From NCBI GenBank assembly GCA_036278735.1, contig DASUKM010000010.1, positions 15,532-79,531 of the forward strand: a DNA stretch of 64,000 bases. Direction: 5' to 3'. The notes under the pieces are model-generated. The model searched no databases, had not been told where the DNA came from, and was given only the letters and a program-made list of their open reading frames with translations. The position numbers and the translations under genes were made by a program. This document shows positions 33,639 to 40,707 of this stretch, in pieces; position 1 is the stretch's first letter, and each line of letters opens with the position of its first letter. The DNA comes from DASUKM01 sp036278735. Its GTDB lineage: Bacteria; Acidobacteriota; Vicinamibacteria; Vicinamibacterales; 2-12-FULL-66-21.

Positions 33639-34576
33639 GTGAAATCCGCGTCGGGACGTCGGGCTGGAGCTATCCCTCCGGGCGCGGGACGTGGAACGGG
33701 ATCTTCTATCCGGTTGCCCCCGGCGCGTCGCGGCGCAAAGGGGGGTTCGACGAGCTCGCGTTCTACGCGGAGCATTTCGAGACCGTGGAGGTGAATTCCT
33801 CGTTCTACGGCATCCCGTCGCCTCGCACCGTGCAGTCCTGGATCGAGCGCACCCGCCCCGGCTTCGAGTTCTCCTTGAAGCTGTATCAGAAGTTCACGCA
33901 CCCGGACATGTTCGTCGAGGCCACCGGGGAGGATCCCGCGGACCTCGGCGCAACGGACGTCGACGAATTCCGGCGCGCGCTCGACCCGCTCGTCACCGCC
34001 GGGCGGCTGGGCGCGCTGCTCGCGCAGTTTCCCCCGAGCTTCAAGAACGACTCACACGCGCGGGGTTATCTCGAGTGGCTGCTCGGCAGCTTCCGCCAGT
34101 ATCCCGTGGCGGTGGAGCTCCGCGACCGCAGCTGGAGCGACGACCCGTCGGGCACGCTCGCGCTGCTCGGGTCGTTCGATGCCGCCTGGGCGCAGATCGA
34201 CGAGCCGAAATTCAAGTTCTCGATCCGGCAGAACCTGGCGGCCAACGCGCGGACGTTCTACTACATGCGGCTGCACGGCCGGAACGCCGCGCAGTGGTGG
34301 CGGCACGAGAAATCGGAGGACCGCTACGACTATTTCTACAGCGACCGGGAGCTCGCGCCGTTTGCCGATGCCGCCGCGGCCGCCGCGCGCGAGGTCAAGA
34401 AGGCGTACCTGTACACGAACAACCACTTTTCCGCGAAATCGGTGGCGAACGCCGCGATGATCAAGCAGCACCTCGGCCAGCCGCTCGACGGCGCCTATCC
34501 GGAACCGTTCGTCGAACGGTATCCGGAGCTCCGGGGACTCGTCAGCGTGCTTCCCCCTTCACCGTCGCGCGCTTGA
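33635..34576 (+). CDS. DUF72 (YecE-like) family protein
   Basis: A 313-residue TIM-barrel-like protein. IRVGTSGWSYP at the start, FYAEHFETVEVNSSFYGIPS, FEFSLKLYQKFTHP, LLAQFPPSFKND, YPVAVELRDRSW, YMRLHGRNAAQWW and KKAYLYTNNHFSAKSVANA are the family hallmarks. Biochemical role is unknown. It overlaps the UGA-containing ArsC-like gene by ATGA, so the two are translated together. Its 3' end overlaps the convergent cyclophilin gene by 35 bases. Confidence 0.9.
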   Translation: MSEIRVGTSGWSYPSGRGTWNGIFYPVAPGASRRKGGFDELAFYAEHFETVEVNSSFYGIPSPRTVQSWIERTRPGFEFSLKLYQKFTHPDMFVEATGEDPADLGATDVDEFRRALDPLVTAGRLGALLAQFPPSFKNDSHARGYLEWLLGSFRQYPVAVELRDRSWSDDPSGTLALLGSFDAAWAQIDEPKFKFSIRQNLAANARTFYYMRLHGRNAAQWWRHEKSEDRYDYFYSDRELAPFADAAAAAAREVKKAYLYTNNHFSAKSVANAAMIKQHLGQPLDGAYPEPFVERYPELRGLVSVLPPSPSRA

Positions 34577-35087
34577 GGAGATCGCCCTTGCGAATCTTCA
34601 TCGCGACCTCCATGCCGCTGATCACGCGGCCGAACACGGTGTACTTGCCGTCCAGTTCCGGCGCGTTCCGCAGCGTGACGTAGAACTGGCTGTCGGCCAT
34701 TTTCGGATCGCCCGTATGGCCCATGCCGACGGCCCCCCGCACGTTGCGGCGCTTTTTCGTGATCTCGGCGACGCCAATCGGCGTGCCGCTGCCGCCGCGC
34801 CCCCACCAGTCGATCTTCGTCATGTCGCGCGTGGCTGGATCCCCGATCTGGATCACGAAGTTCGGATCCGCGCGGTGGAACCGCTGCCCGTTGTAGAAGC
34901 CCTTCCTCACCAGCTCCAGGATTCGGGCGACCGTCTTCGGCGCCTCCTCGGGGTAGGTTTCGATCGCGATGGTGCCCTTCGCGGTTTCGAGCACGATGAC
35001 CGGTCCCGCGCCTGGAGACTTCTGCTGCGCGAACGCGGCCGGCGCGATGGCGAGCACGGCGAGGAGCACGAGCATCCGTTTGATCAT
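34542..35087 (-). CDS. periplasmic cyclophilin-type peptidyl-prolyl isomerase
   Basis: A 181-residue protein with signal peptide MIKRMLVLLAVLAIAPAAFA and a cyclophilin domain: GTIAIETYPEEAPKTVA, FYNGQRFHRADPNFVIQIGD, GAVGMGHTGDPKMADSQFYV and YTVFGRVISGME. The catalytic Arg is in FHR; Q-F-Y follows as usual. It catalyses prolyl cis-trans isomerisation in the envelope. ATG 35087 has GGAGG seven bases upstream and overlaps the nth stop by four bases. Confidence 0.9.
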   Translation of the reverse strand: MIKRMLVLLAVLAIAPAAFAQQKSPGAGPVIVLETAKGTIAIETYPEEAPKTVARILELVRKGFYNGQRFHRADPNFVIQIGDPATRDMTKIDWWGRGGSGTPIGVAEITKKRRNVRGAVGMGHTGDPKMADSQFYVTLRNAPELDGKYTVFGRVISGMEVAMKIRKGDLLKRATVKGEAR

Positions 35088-35824
35088 GAAGGCCTCCGCC
35101 CGGTTCTCGTCACCCCGACCTTCGGACACAAATCGGCGAGGACGCACGCGCCGCAGACCGGATACACCGGGCGGCAGACGTTCTGTCCCCACGTGACGAG
35201 ATAGAGATTGATAATCGGCCACCACCGGCGCGACGTCGTGCGATAGAGCGCCTGCTCCGTCTGGTCGGGCGTCCGGGTCCGGACCCACCCGAGGCGGTTC
35301 GCAATCCGGTGCACATGGGTATCGACGCAGATGTTGGCCCGGCTTCGATGCGCCAGGATCAGCACGAGGTTCGCCGTCTTGCGTCCGACGCCCGGCAGGG
35401 TGAGCAGATCGGCCATCGACGCCGGGACGCGCCCGCCGAAGCGCGACAGGATCTGCTCGCACGTCTGCTTCACGTGCACCGCTTTGTGCCGGTAGAAGCT
35501 GACCGGATAGATCAGCTGCTCGATCCGCTTCACCGGCAGCGCCGCCAGCGTGCGCGGCGTGCGCGCGGCGCGAAACAGCCGCGTGGAGGCCGCGTGCGTC
35601 ACCGCATCACGCGTCTGCGCCGACAGCATCGTCGCGATGAGCACCTGGAAGGCGTCTTCCCGCTGGTCCTTCGCAATCTTCTCGACCGCGGGCTCGTCGA
35701 GCCCGTCGATCGCCTTCGCCAGGCGCCGCATGACGGCGGCCACCGGAGCGGCGGCGGCGACGCGATTCCGCGACGGCGTCGCGGTTTCGGGCGCACTCGT
35801 CAGCATGGTCCGACCACTGGTCAT
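35084..35824 (-). CDS. nth: endonuclease III
   Basis: A 246-residue base-excision-repair glycosylase/AP lyase. The helix-hairpin-helix is LPGVGRKTANLVL with catalytic Lys 149; catalytic Asp 168 lies in VDTHVHRI; the [4Fe-4S] ligands are Cys 217, 224, 227 and 233 (CX6CX2CX5C). ATG 35824 follows the upstream small gene by 11 bases; ATG 35806 is an alternative. It is transcribed behind the microcompartment genes, probably by proximity rather than function. Confidence 0.92.
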   Translation of the reverse strand: MTSGRTMLTSAPETATPSRNRVAAAAPVAAVMRRLAKAIDGLDEPAVEKIAKDQREDAFQVLIATMLSAQTRDAVTHAASTRLFRAARTPRTLAALPVKRIEQLIYPVSFYRHKAVHVKQTCEQILSRFGGRVPASMADLLTLPGVGRKTANLVLILAHRSRANICVDTHVHRIANRLGWVRTRTPDQTEQALYRTTSRRWWPIINLYLVTWGQNVCRPVYPVCGACVLADLCPKVGVTRTGRRPS

Positions 35825-35835
35825 GCCGGCCGCGG

Positions 35836-36060
35836 TCAATGCCCGTGCGACTGGCAGTAGCCGCAGTGATTGCAGGCGACGCCGGGCTCGATGAGGCACG
35901 GACCGCCGCTCTCCGGCAGCGCGTACCGGAAGTGGCTCGCGTGCGACGTCAGGTGCAGCAAGGTGGCGGCGGCGCCGGACGGCTCCGGTTCGCGCACGCC
36001 CAGGTGTTTCGCGATCGATTCCCGCACCAGCGCCCGCACCGCGTCTTCGTTCATCGACAT
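35836..36060 (-). CDS. small Cys/His-rich protein with encapsulation-peptide-like N-terminus
   Basis: A 74-residue protein that I do not recognise by name. Residues 4-20 (NEDAVRALVRESIAKHL) form an amphipathic helix with hydrophobic residues at i, i+3/4, like the encapsulation peptides that send enzymes into microcompartments. The end is CNHCGYCQSHGH, three Cys and three His in twelve residues, a plausible metal or Fe-S site. It lies ten bases after a BMC-P gene in the same operon. Inferred to be a shell-targeted metal-binding or redox component. Confidence 0.6.
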   Translation of the reverse strand: MSMNEDAVRALVRESIAKHLGVREPEPSGAAATLLHLTSHASHFRYALPESGGPCLIEPGVACNHCGYCQSHGH

Positions 36061-36069
36061 GGTTCGTCC

Positions 36070-36348
36070 CTACCCGGCCTCGTCGTATTCAACCGCGTCG
36101 ACGATGCCGACGATCGCGGCATCGACGGCTGCCGCCTTGCGGCCCAGCGCCTCACCGGCCGCACGTCCCTCGAGCACGACCAGCACCTTCTCGCCGACGC
36201 CCGCGCCCACCGAATCGATGGCCAGCAAGGTCGTGCCGCGCGGCCTCTCGTCGAGCGTCAGCGGCTGGACGAGCAGCAGCTTGGCTCCTTCCAGTTTCCG
36301 GTTCTTCTGCGTCGAGACGACGGTCCCGACCACGCGCGCGATCTGCAT
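36070..36348 (-). CDS. BMC-P (EutN/CcmL) shell vertex protein 1
   Basis: A 92-residue pentameric shell protein: MQIARVVGTVVSTQKNRKLEGAKLLLVQPL, then LLAIDSVGAGVGEKVLVV and AAVDAAIVGIVDAVEY. These are the family landmarks of CcmL/EutN proteins that cap microcompartment vertices. Its ATG overlaps the BMC-P2 stop by one base. First of three different BMC-P genes here. Confidence 0.93.
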   Translation of the reverse strand: MQIARVVGTVVSTQKNRKLEGAKLLLVQPLTLDERPRGTTLLAIDSVGAGVGEKVLVVLEGRAAGEALGRKAAAVDAAIVGIVDAVEYDEAG

Positions 36349-36653
36349 CAGGGTTGGGCTTTGGGCTTTGGGCTTTGGGCTTTAGGAGGTTCCAGGTTCC
36401 AGTAATCCACAATCCCGACAATCGCGGCGTCGGTGGGCGGCTCGGCGGGATAGAACGGAAACGCGGCTTCGCGGCCGCGGACGAAGAAGACGTGCTCCCC
36501 GGCGCCCGCCCCGACCGAATCGAGCGCGATCAGGGTGCGGCCGGAGGGCTCCCCCGAGGCGGCGATCGGCTGGAGCACGAGCAGCTTCGTCCCGTGCAGG
36601 CTGGGATCCTTGATCGTCGACACCACTTCGCCGAGCACGCGCGCGAGCTGCAC
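36348..36653 (-). CDS. BMC-P shell vertex protein 2, tail encoded by a repeat array
   Basis: A 101-residue CcmL/EutN protein (VQLARVLGEVVSTIKDPSLH, TLIALDSVGAGAGEHVFFV, TDAAIVGIVDYW). I start it at GTG 36653, aligned with the N-termini of its neighbours and preceded by TTGAGG at proper distance. The last dozen residues (PPKAQSPKPKAQP) are translated from the GGGCTTT heptamer array at 36355-36386 and are not a family feature. The tail would point away from or around the vertex and may be tolerated or may modify docking. Confidence 0.9.
   Translation of the reverse strand: MQLARVLGEVVSTIKDPSLHGTKLLVLQPIAASGEPSGRTLIALDSVGAGAGEHVFFVRGREAAFPFYPAEPPTDAAIVGIVDYWNLEPPKAQSPKPKAQP
36355..36386. repeat. 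GGGCTTT heptamer array within the BMC-P2 3' end
   Basis: Four to five units (GGGCTTT, last one AGGCTTT on reading across) overlap the final codons of BMC-P2 and end just before the BMC-P1 start. Same unit as 10191 and 29759. Confidence 0.85.
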
Positions 36654-36660
36654 GTCAGGC

Positions 36661-36715
36661 CTCAACCGAGGGGCTGCGCCCCTCGGACTCGCTCACACGT
36701 TCTCTCGCTGGGCAT
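36661..36715 (-). repeat. dispersed repeat, copy B, with hairpin
   Basis: On the minus strand a GCGAGAGAACGTGTGAGCG segment is followed by a nine-pair hairpin CCGAGGGGC-GCA-GCCCCTCGG (36686-36666). It is related to copies A (470) and C (37316). It lies between BMC-P3 and BMC-P2 and includes the region just before the BMC-P2 ribosome-binding site, so it may tune downstream expression. Confidence 0.55.
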
Positions 36716-36729
36716 TGATTCACAGGCCC

Positions 36730-37008
36730 TCAGACGCCCGCATCGCTGACCTGCACCGTGTCGACGATCCCGACGATCGCCGCGTCGACCGGACAGTCTT
36801 TCATGCCCGAGGCCATGCGGGCTGAACTGCCGCTGACCACCAGGACGGTTTCGCCGAAGCCGGCGTCGACGGTGTCGACCGCAACCAGGTAGTTCCCCTC
36901 GGCCTTGCCGTGCGGATCGATCGGGCGGACGACGAGCAGCTTGTTGCTGACGAGCCGCTCGTCCTTTCGCGTCGCGACCACGGTGCCGACGATCCTGGCC
37001 AGAATCAT
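36730..37008 (-). CDS. BMC-P shell vertex protein 3
   Basis: A 92-residue CcmL/EutN protein: MILARIVGTVVATRKDERLV, NKLLVVRPIDPHG, YLVAVDTVDAGFGETVLVV and VDAAIVGIVDTVQV. It begins directly after the BMC-H stop. The three BMC-P paralogues differ from each other throughout, so they are old duplicates rather than recent copies. Confidence 0.93.
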   Translation of the reverse strand: MILARIVGTVVATRKDERLVSNKLLVVRPIDPHGKAEGNYLVAVDTVDAGFGETVLVVSGSSARMASGMKDCPVDAAIVGIVDTVQVSDAGV

Positions 37009-37299
37009 CTACTTGACGTTCGTGCTCTTGCCGATCGGCAGCGCGTCCTCGAGATTGGCGTGCGGCCGCGGGATCACGTGTACCGACACCAGCTCGCCGA
37101 CGCGGCGCGCCGCGGCCGCGCCGGCATCGGTCGCGGCCTTGACGGCGGCGACATCGCCGCGCACGATCGCGGTCACGTAGCCGGCGCCAATCTTCTCCCA
37201 CCCGACGAGCGTCACCTTGGCGGCCTTGACCATCGCGTCGGCCGCCTCAATCATCGCGACCAGCCCTTTGGTCTCGACCATCCCGAGCGCCTCACCCAT
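37009..37299 (-). CDS. BMC-H hexameric shell protein
   Basis: A 96-residue PduA/EutM/CcmK-type protein: ALGMVETKGLVAMIEAADAMVKAAKV, GWEKIGAGYVTAIVRGDVAAVKAATDAG and VISVHVIPRPH-like end (LVSVHVIPRPHANLEDALP). The E-T-K-G-x-x-A-x-x-E-A-A-D signature and the central pore segment KIGAG are clear. It supplies the facets of the shell; no BMC-T gene is in the window. AGGAG lies eight bases before ATG 37299. The upstream gap to the aldolase holds repeat copy C. Confidence 0.95.
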   Translation of the reverse strand: MGEALGMVETKGLVAMIEAADAMVKAAKVTLVGWEKIGAGYVTAIVRGDVAAVKAATDAGAAAARRVGELVSVHVIPRPHANLEDALPIGKSTNVK

Positions 37300-37315
37300 G
37301 CTGCATACTCCTATT

Positions 37316-37446
37316 AAAGACCGGGGGGCTTCGCCCCGCCGGACCCCCCTGCACGCTCTCGCTCGCCGCTTCGCCGGCTCGCGCCGTTCGCGGGGGGCGC
37401 TCGCCTTGCTCGCGCCCTTTCAAAGACCGGGGGGCTTCGCCGCGCC
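37316..37446 (-). repeat. dispersed repeat, copy C, bounded by 20-bp direct repeats
   Basis: AAAGACCGGGGGGCTTCGCC occurs at 37316-37335 and again at 37422-37441. Between them is a GCGGCGAGCGAGAGCGTG segment like copies A and B, with a GC-rich hairpin at the 37316 end. The element fills most of the gap between the aldolase and BMC-H genes. Confidence 0.6.
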
Positions 37447-37477
37447 GTAGCGCCTTCGGCGCGAAGGCGGGCCGTCG

Positions 37478-38335
37478 TTAGCTGATTTCCCGGACGGCTG
37501 CCTCGATCAACGCCGACAGCTCGCGGTATGTTAGCCGAATTTCCGTATCCTGGCCGACGGCGCCCCCGGAAACGGGTCCGCCGGGCACCAGCCGCTCCCC
37601 CGCCGTATCCGGCGCGCGCACCGTCTGGCAGCTCGTCAGGTCGGCGGCCGTCTGGTCGGGCGGGCAAATCGGTGCGGGGGACGCGATGCCATACATGCCG
37701 CGAAGGCCCTGCAGACGGTCCACCTCGCGACGCGAGAGCACGCGCTCCCCCCCGAGAAGGCGCGCGACGAGGCTGATCTTCGCGAAGTGCTCGACCGTCT
37801 CCATCTTGTAATACGCCGAGAACAGATCGGTGCCGATCGTCAGCGCGCCGTGATTCGCGAGCAGCATGCCGTCGTGCGCCTTCACGTACCGGCGCACGGC
37901 CTCGGGCAGCTCCTGCGTCGAGGGGGTCGCATACTCCGCGATGGGAATGCTCCCGAGCGTCGTGACGACTTCGGCGAGCACCGCGCGGTCGAGCGGAATC
38001 CCCGCGACCGCAAAGCCGGTCGCCGTCGGCGGATGCGCGTGCACCACGGCCTGCGCATCCGGACGCTGACGGTACACTTCCAGGTGCATCAGCATCTCCG
38101 ACGACGGATCCCGCTCTCCCTGCAGCTTGCGGCCGTCGAGATCCGTGATGCACATCATGTCGGGCGACATGAAACCCTTGCAGACGCTCTTCGGCGTCAT
38201 GAGGAGGCGCTGGTCGTCGAGCCGCACGCTGATGTTGCCGTCGTTCGACGCCGTGTAGCCGCGCGCGTACAGCCGCCGGCCGACTTCGACGATGTCCGCG
38301 CGCAACGCGCTCTCGCGCGCGTCGCCGGCGCTCAT
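37478..38335 (-). CDS. class II aldolase/fuculose-phosphate-aldolase-like enzyme with C-terminal encapsulation peptide
   Basis: A 285-residue enzyme. Residues about 10-215 form the AraD/FucA fold: TASNDGNISVRLDDQRLLMTP, ERDPSSEMLMHLEVY, the metal-binding VVHAHPPTATGFA and LLANHGALTIG. The zinc His residues and the catalytic Glu (SSE) are present. Beyond the family's normal end comes a flexible linker and a terminal helix TYRELSALIEAAVREIS, the classic layout of an encapsulation peptide. It probably cleaves a sugar phosphate to a lactaldehyde- or glycolaldehyde-type product inside the shell. Its ATG overlaps the YHS gene stop by four bases. Confidence 0.82.
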   Translation of the reverse strand: MSAGDARESALRADIVEVGRRLYARGYTASNDGNISVRLDDQRLLMTPKSVCKGFMSPDMMCITDLDGRKLQGERDPSSEMLMHLEVYRQRPDAQAVVHAHPPTATGFAVAGIPLDRAVLAEVVTTLGSIPIAEYATPSTQELPEAVRRYVKAHDGMLLANHGALTIGTDLFSAYYKMETVEHFAKISLVARLLGGERVLSRREVDRLQGLRGMYGIASPAPICPPDQTAADLTSCQTVRAPDTAGERLVPGGPVSGGAVGQDTEIRLTYRELSALIEAAVREIS

Positions 38336-38574
38336 CGCACGCCCCACGCCTGACGGCACCGCTCGGAGCAGAAGAAGTGCTGCTCCGCGCCGGCGCCGGC
38401 GCTCAGGGCGCGCGAGGGCACGACGAACGTGCCGCACACCGGATCGCGCACCAGCCCTACCGGCCGCGGCTCCGATGCCGGCGCCGACAGGCCCGCGGCG
38501 ACACCTTCGATCAGCCGCCAGATCGTGCGGGCCACGACGAGCACCAGCACCAGCCGAAGCACCCAGGGAAGCAT
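38332..38574 (-). CDS. membrane-anchored YHS/TRASH-like protein
   Basis: An 80-residue protein with one N-terminal membrane helix (LPWVLRLVLVLVVARTIWRL) and a C-terminal metal-binding motif: VRDPVCGTFVVPSRAL then HFFCSERCRQAW. The DPVCG and FCSxxC pattern is that of YHS/TRASH domains, which bind soft or transition metals. ATG 38574 (MLPWVL) starts one base after the TPR gene. In operon with the microcompartment genes; a role in metal supply is only inference. Confidence 0.72.
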   Translation of the reverse strand: MLPWVLRLVLVLVVARTIWRLIEGVAAGLSAPASEPRPVGLVRDPVCGTFVVPSRALSAGAGAEQHFFCSERCRQAWGVR

Positions 38575-38575
38575 C

Positions 38576-39199
38576 TCAGTTGCCTGGTGTGCGCGCGCCA
38601 TTGCCGCCGAGGTTCTGATGGCCCGACTTGACGGCGTCGAGCGCCTGCTGCGCGGCGCGCGCATCGTCCGATCCCGGCGGCGCGACCTGCAGCACCTCGT
38701 TCCAGGCGTCGACCGCCCCCTGCAAATCCTGCTTGCCGAACGCCCGGACGATGCCGAGATTGAACAGGGTCTTCGTATGTTTGGGATCGATCTGGAGCGA
38801 GTGATCGAACTGCGCGATCGCTCGATCCGGCTGGTTCATATAGTAGTAGGCAATCCCGAGGTCGGTGCTCGCATCGACGTCGCGCGGCTCGATCTTCAGC
38901 GCCTCCTCGTACCAGCGCGTGGCGTCGGGAAAGCGCTCGGCGTCGAAATAGAGATTGGCGAGCTGCACGCGCGTGGCGGCATCGCGGGGATGGCTCGCGG
39001 CGGTCTGCTCGAGCGCGGTGGCCCGGGTCTGATCGAAGGGCGGCGGCGCCTGCTGGCCCGCGGCCGGCGTGCTCGGGGCAGAGGCGGTCTGCGGCGGCGG
39101 CGCGACGCGCGCCGCGGCCTGCTGGCTGCCGATAATCCAGCCGATCAGGACGCCAAAGAAGACGCCCGCCAGACCGAAAACGAATGAATCGCGCGACAC
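38576..39199 (-). CDS. membrane-anchored TPR protein (CcmH/NrfG-like)
   Basis: A 207-residue protein from GTG 39199. It has an N-terminal helix (FVFGLAGVFFGVLIGWIIG), a Pro/Ala/Gln linker (about 26-55) and four TPRs: VQLANLYFDAERFPDATRWY, TDLGIAYYYMNQPDRAIAQF, FNLGIVRAFGKQDLQGAVDAW and the end helices. It resembles the TPR part of CcmH/NrfG proteins but has no heme-lyase context. First gene of the operon that leads into YHS, aldolase and shell genes. Confidence 0.78.
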   Translation of the reverse strand: MSRDSFVFGLAGVFFGVLIGWIIGSQQAAARVAPPPQTASAPSTPAAGQQAPPPFDQTRATALEQTAASHPRDAATRVQLANLYFDAERFPDATRWYEEALKIEPRDVDASTDLGIAYYYMNQPDRAIAQFDHSLQIDPKHTKTLFNLGIVRAFGKQDLQGAVDAWNEVLQVAPPGSDDARAAQQALDAVKSGHQNLGGNGARTPGN

Positions 39200-39233
39200 A
39201 GGATGTGCTGGTTGAGAAAACGCTGAACGTCAA

Positions 39234-39953
39234 TCATATCAACGTCTTCCGGAGCCAGTCCACCAGCGCCGGGATCAGCTCGGGGCGTCGCGCCAACATC
39301 GCCGTGCCGTGGCCGGCGCCCGGGAGCAGCAGCGTTTCGCGCACGCCGCCCCCCGCCTTCACGATCTCGCGCATCGAGCGCGAGGCGTACGGGTCGTCCT
39401 CGCCGGCCACCATCAGCATCGGGCCCGGATATTTCCGGACGGCCGCGGCGATCCGCAACCCGCGATAGTCCATCGACGGCGACAACAGGATGAGCCCGGC
39501 CGGACCCGGGTGGGCCGTGGCATCGAGGACGATCAGGTTGGCGCCCATCGACGCGCCACAGAGCGCCACGCGCGAGGCGACGACGTCGGCGCGCGAGGCG
39601 ACGAACCGGCGCGCCGCCGCGACGTCTGGCAGGAAGCCCTCGTAGTGCCCGTCTTCCGGCCGCGCGCCGCCCGATTCGCCATGCCCACGCAGGTCGAACG
39701 CGAGCACGCCGATGCCGGCCCCCGCCAGGCGCGAGGCGAGCGGCTCCCAGTCGGCGCGCGTCCGGTGCAGCATGTGCACCAGAATGACGGCCGGTGCGGG
39801 CCGTGTGGCCGGCTCGTACCAGATCCCCGACAGCGTGACGCCGTCGTCGGTCCGGAACGACACGCTGCGCGCCGCGGCGAACGGGCGCGTGCCGAATGCC
39901 ACCGCGACGAGCGCGGCCGCTGTCAGGAATCGCCGGAAGGGCGATTTATTCAC
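39234..39953 (-). CDS. exported alpha/beta hydrolase
   Basis: A 239-residue hydrolase with an N-terminal signal or anchor (FRRFLTAAALVAVAFGTRPFA), VILVHMLHRTRADW as the oxyanion segment, LAFDLRGHGESGG, the nucleophile elbow CGASMGAN (Ser), the acid in AGEDDPYAS, and the catalytic His in GAGHGTAM. The triad is complete. Substrate unknown; dienelactone-hydrolase or esterase-like. GTG 39953 overlaps the pdxJ stop by eight bases, which fits an operon position behind pdxJ. Confidence 0.8.
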   Translation of the reverse strand: MNKSPFRRFLTAAALVAVAFGTRPFAAARSVSFRTDDGVTLSGIWYEPATRPAPAVILVHMLHRTRADWEPLASRLAGAGIGVLAFDLRGHGESGGARPEDGHYEGFLPDVAAARRFVASRADVVASRVALCGASMGANLIVLDATAHPGPAGLILLSPSMDYRGLRIAAAVRKYPGPMLMVAGEDDPYASRSMREIVKAGGGVRETLLLPGAGHGTAMLARRPELIPALVDWLRKTLI

Positions 39954-40707
39954 TCGCGCCCGACAGCACCGCCAGATACTCGCGGACGGCGCGATCGAGC
40001 CCGACGGACAGGGCATGGCTGATCAGCGCGTGGCCGATCGACACCTCGTCCAGATACGGCAGCGTGCGGAACAGCCGGAGGTTGTCGAGATCGAGGTCGT
40101 GTCCGGCGTTGATCCCGAGGCCGAGCGAGTGCGCGAGATAGGCGGCCCGCCGGTACTGCTCGAAGCTGCGATCGGCGTCGGCGGCGCCGGCGGCGAACAT
40201 TCTGGCGAACGGCTCGGTATACAACTCCACGCGATCCGCCTGCACCTCGGACGCCAGCTGCACGCCCCCGGCATCCGGGTCGACGAACAGACTGACGCGG
40301 ATACCATCGCGCCGCAGATCGGCGACGATGCCGCGCAGGTGGTCGACCGGCGTGTCGGCCGGCCAGCCCGCCTGGCTCGTGATCTCGCCGGGACGGACCG
40401 GCACGAGCGTGAACTGGTCGGGGCGAATCTCGTGGGCGAGCTGCAGCAGGTCCGGACGCGGATCTCCTTCGATGTTCAGCTCGACCCGTCCGCGGCGCGG
40501 CGCGAGCGCCGCCGCGATCTCGCGGACGTCACTGCGCCTGATGTGCCGCTCGTCCGCGCGCGGGTGGACGGTGATGCCTGGCGCCCCCGCGGCGACGCAG
40601 ACGTCGACCGCGTCGAGCACCGACGGCGTGTGGCCGCCGCGCGAGTTGCGCAGCGTCGCAATCTTGTTGACGTTGACGCTGAGGCGCGCTGGCCGAACCT
40701 CGCTCAT
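39946..40707 (-). CDS. pdxJ: pyridoxine 5'-phosphate synthase
   Basis: A 253-residue TIM-barrel enzyme joining deoxyxylulose 5-phosphate and aminoacetone phosphate to PNP. Signatures: LSVNVNKIATLRNSRGG, GITVHPRADERHIRRSDV, ELNIEGDP, ELYTEPFA and GINAGHDL. It overlaps glmM by four bases and the hydrolase by eight. Presence of pdxJ indicates the DXP-dependent vitamin B6 route. Confidence 0.94.
   Translation of the reverse strand: MSEVRPARLSVNVNKIATLRNSRGGHTPSVLDAVDVCVAAGAPGITVHPRADERHIRRSDVREIAAALAPRRGRVELNIEGDPRPDLLQLAHEIRPDQFTLVPVRPGEITSQAGWPADTPVDHLRGIVADLRRDGIRVSLFVDPDAGGVQLASEVQADRVELYTEPFARMFAAGAADADRSFEQYRRAAYLAHSLGLGINAGHDLDLDNLRLFRTLPYLDEVSIGHALISHALSVGLDRAVREYLAVLSGASE

Noticed and set aside
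33355..33640. ArsC-like gene starting after the UGA
   Set aside because: In-frame Met codons appear only late in the domain (DLMMENP), which would remove the active site; the ATG at 33353 is in another frame.
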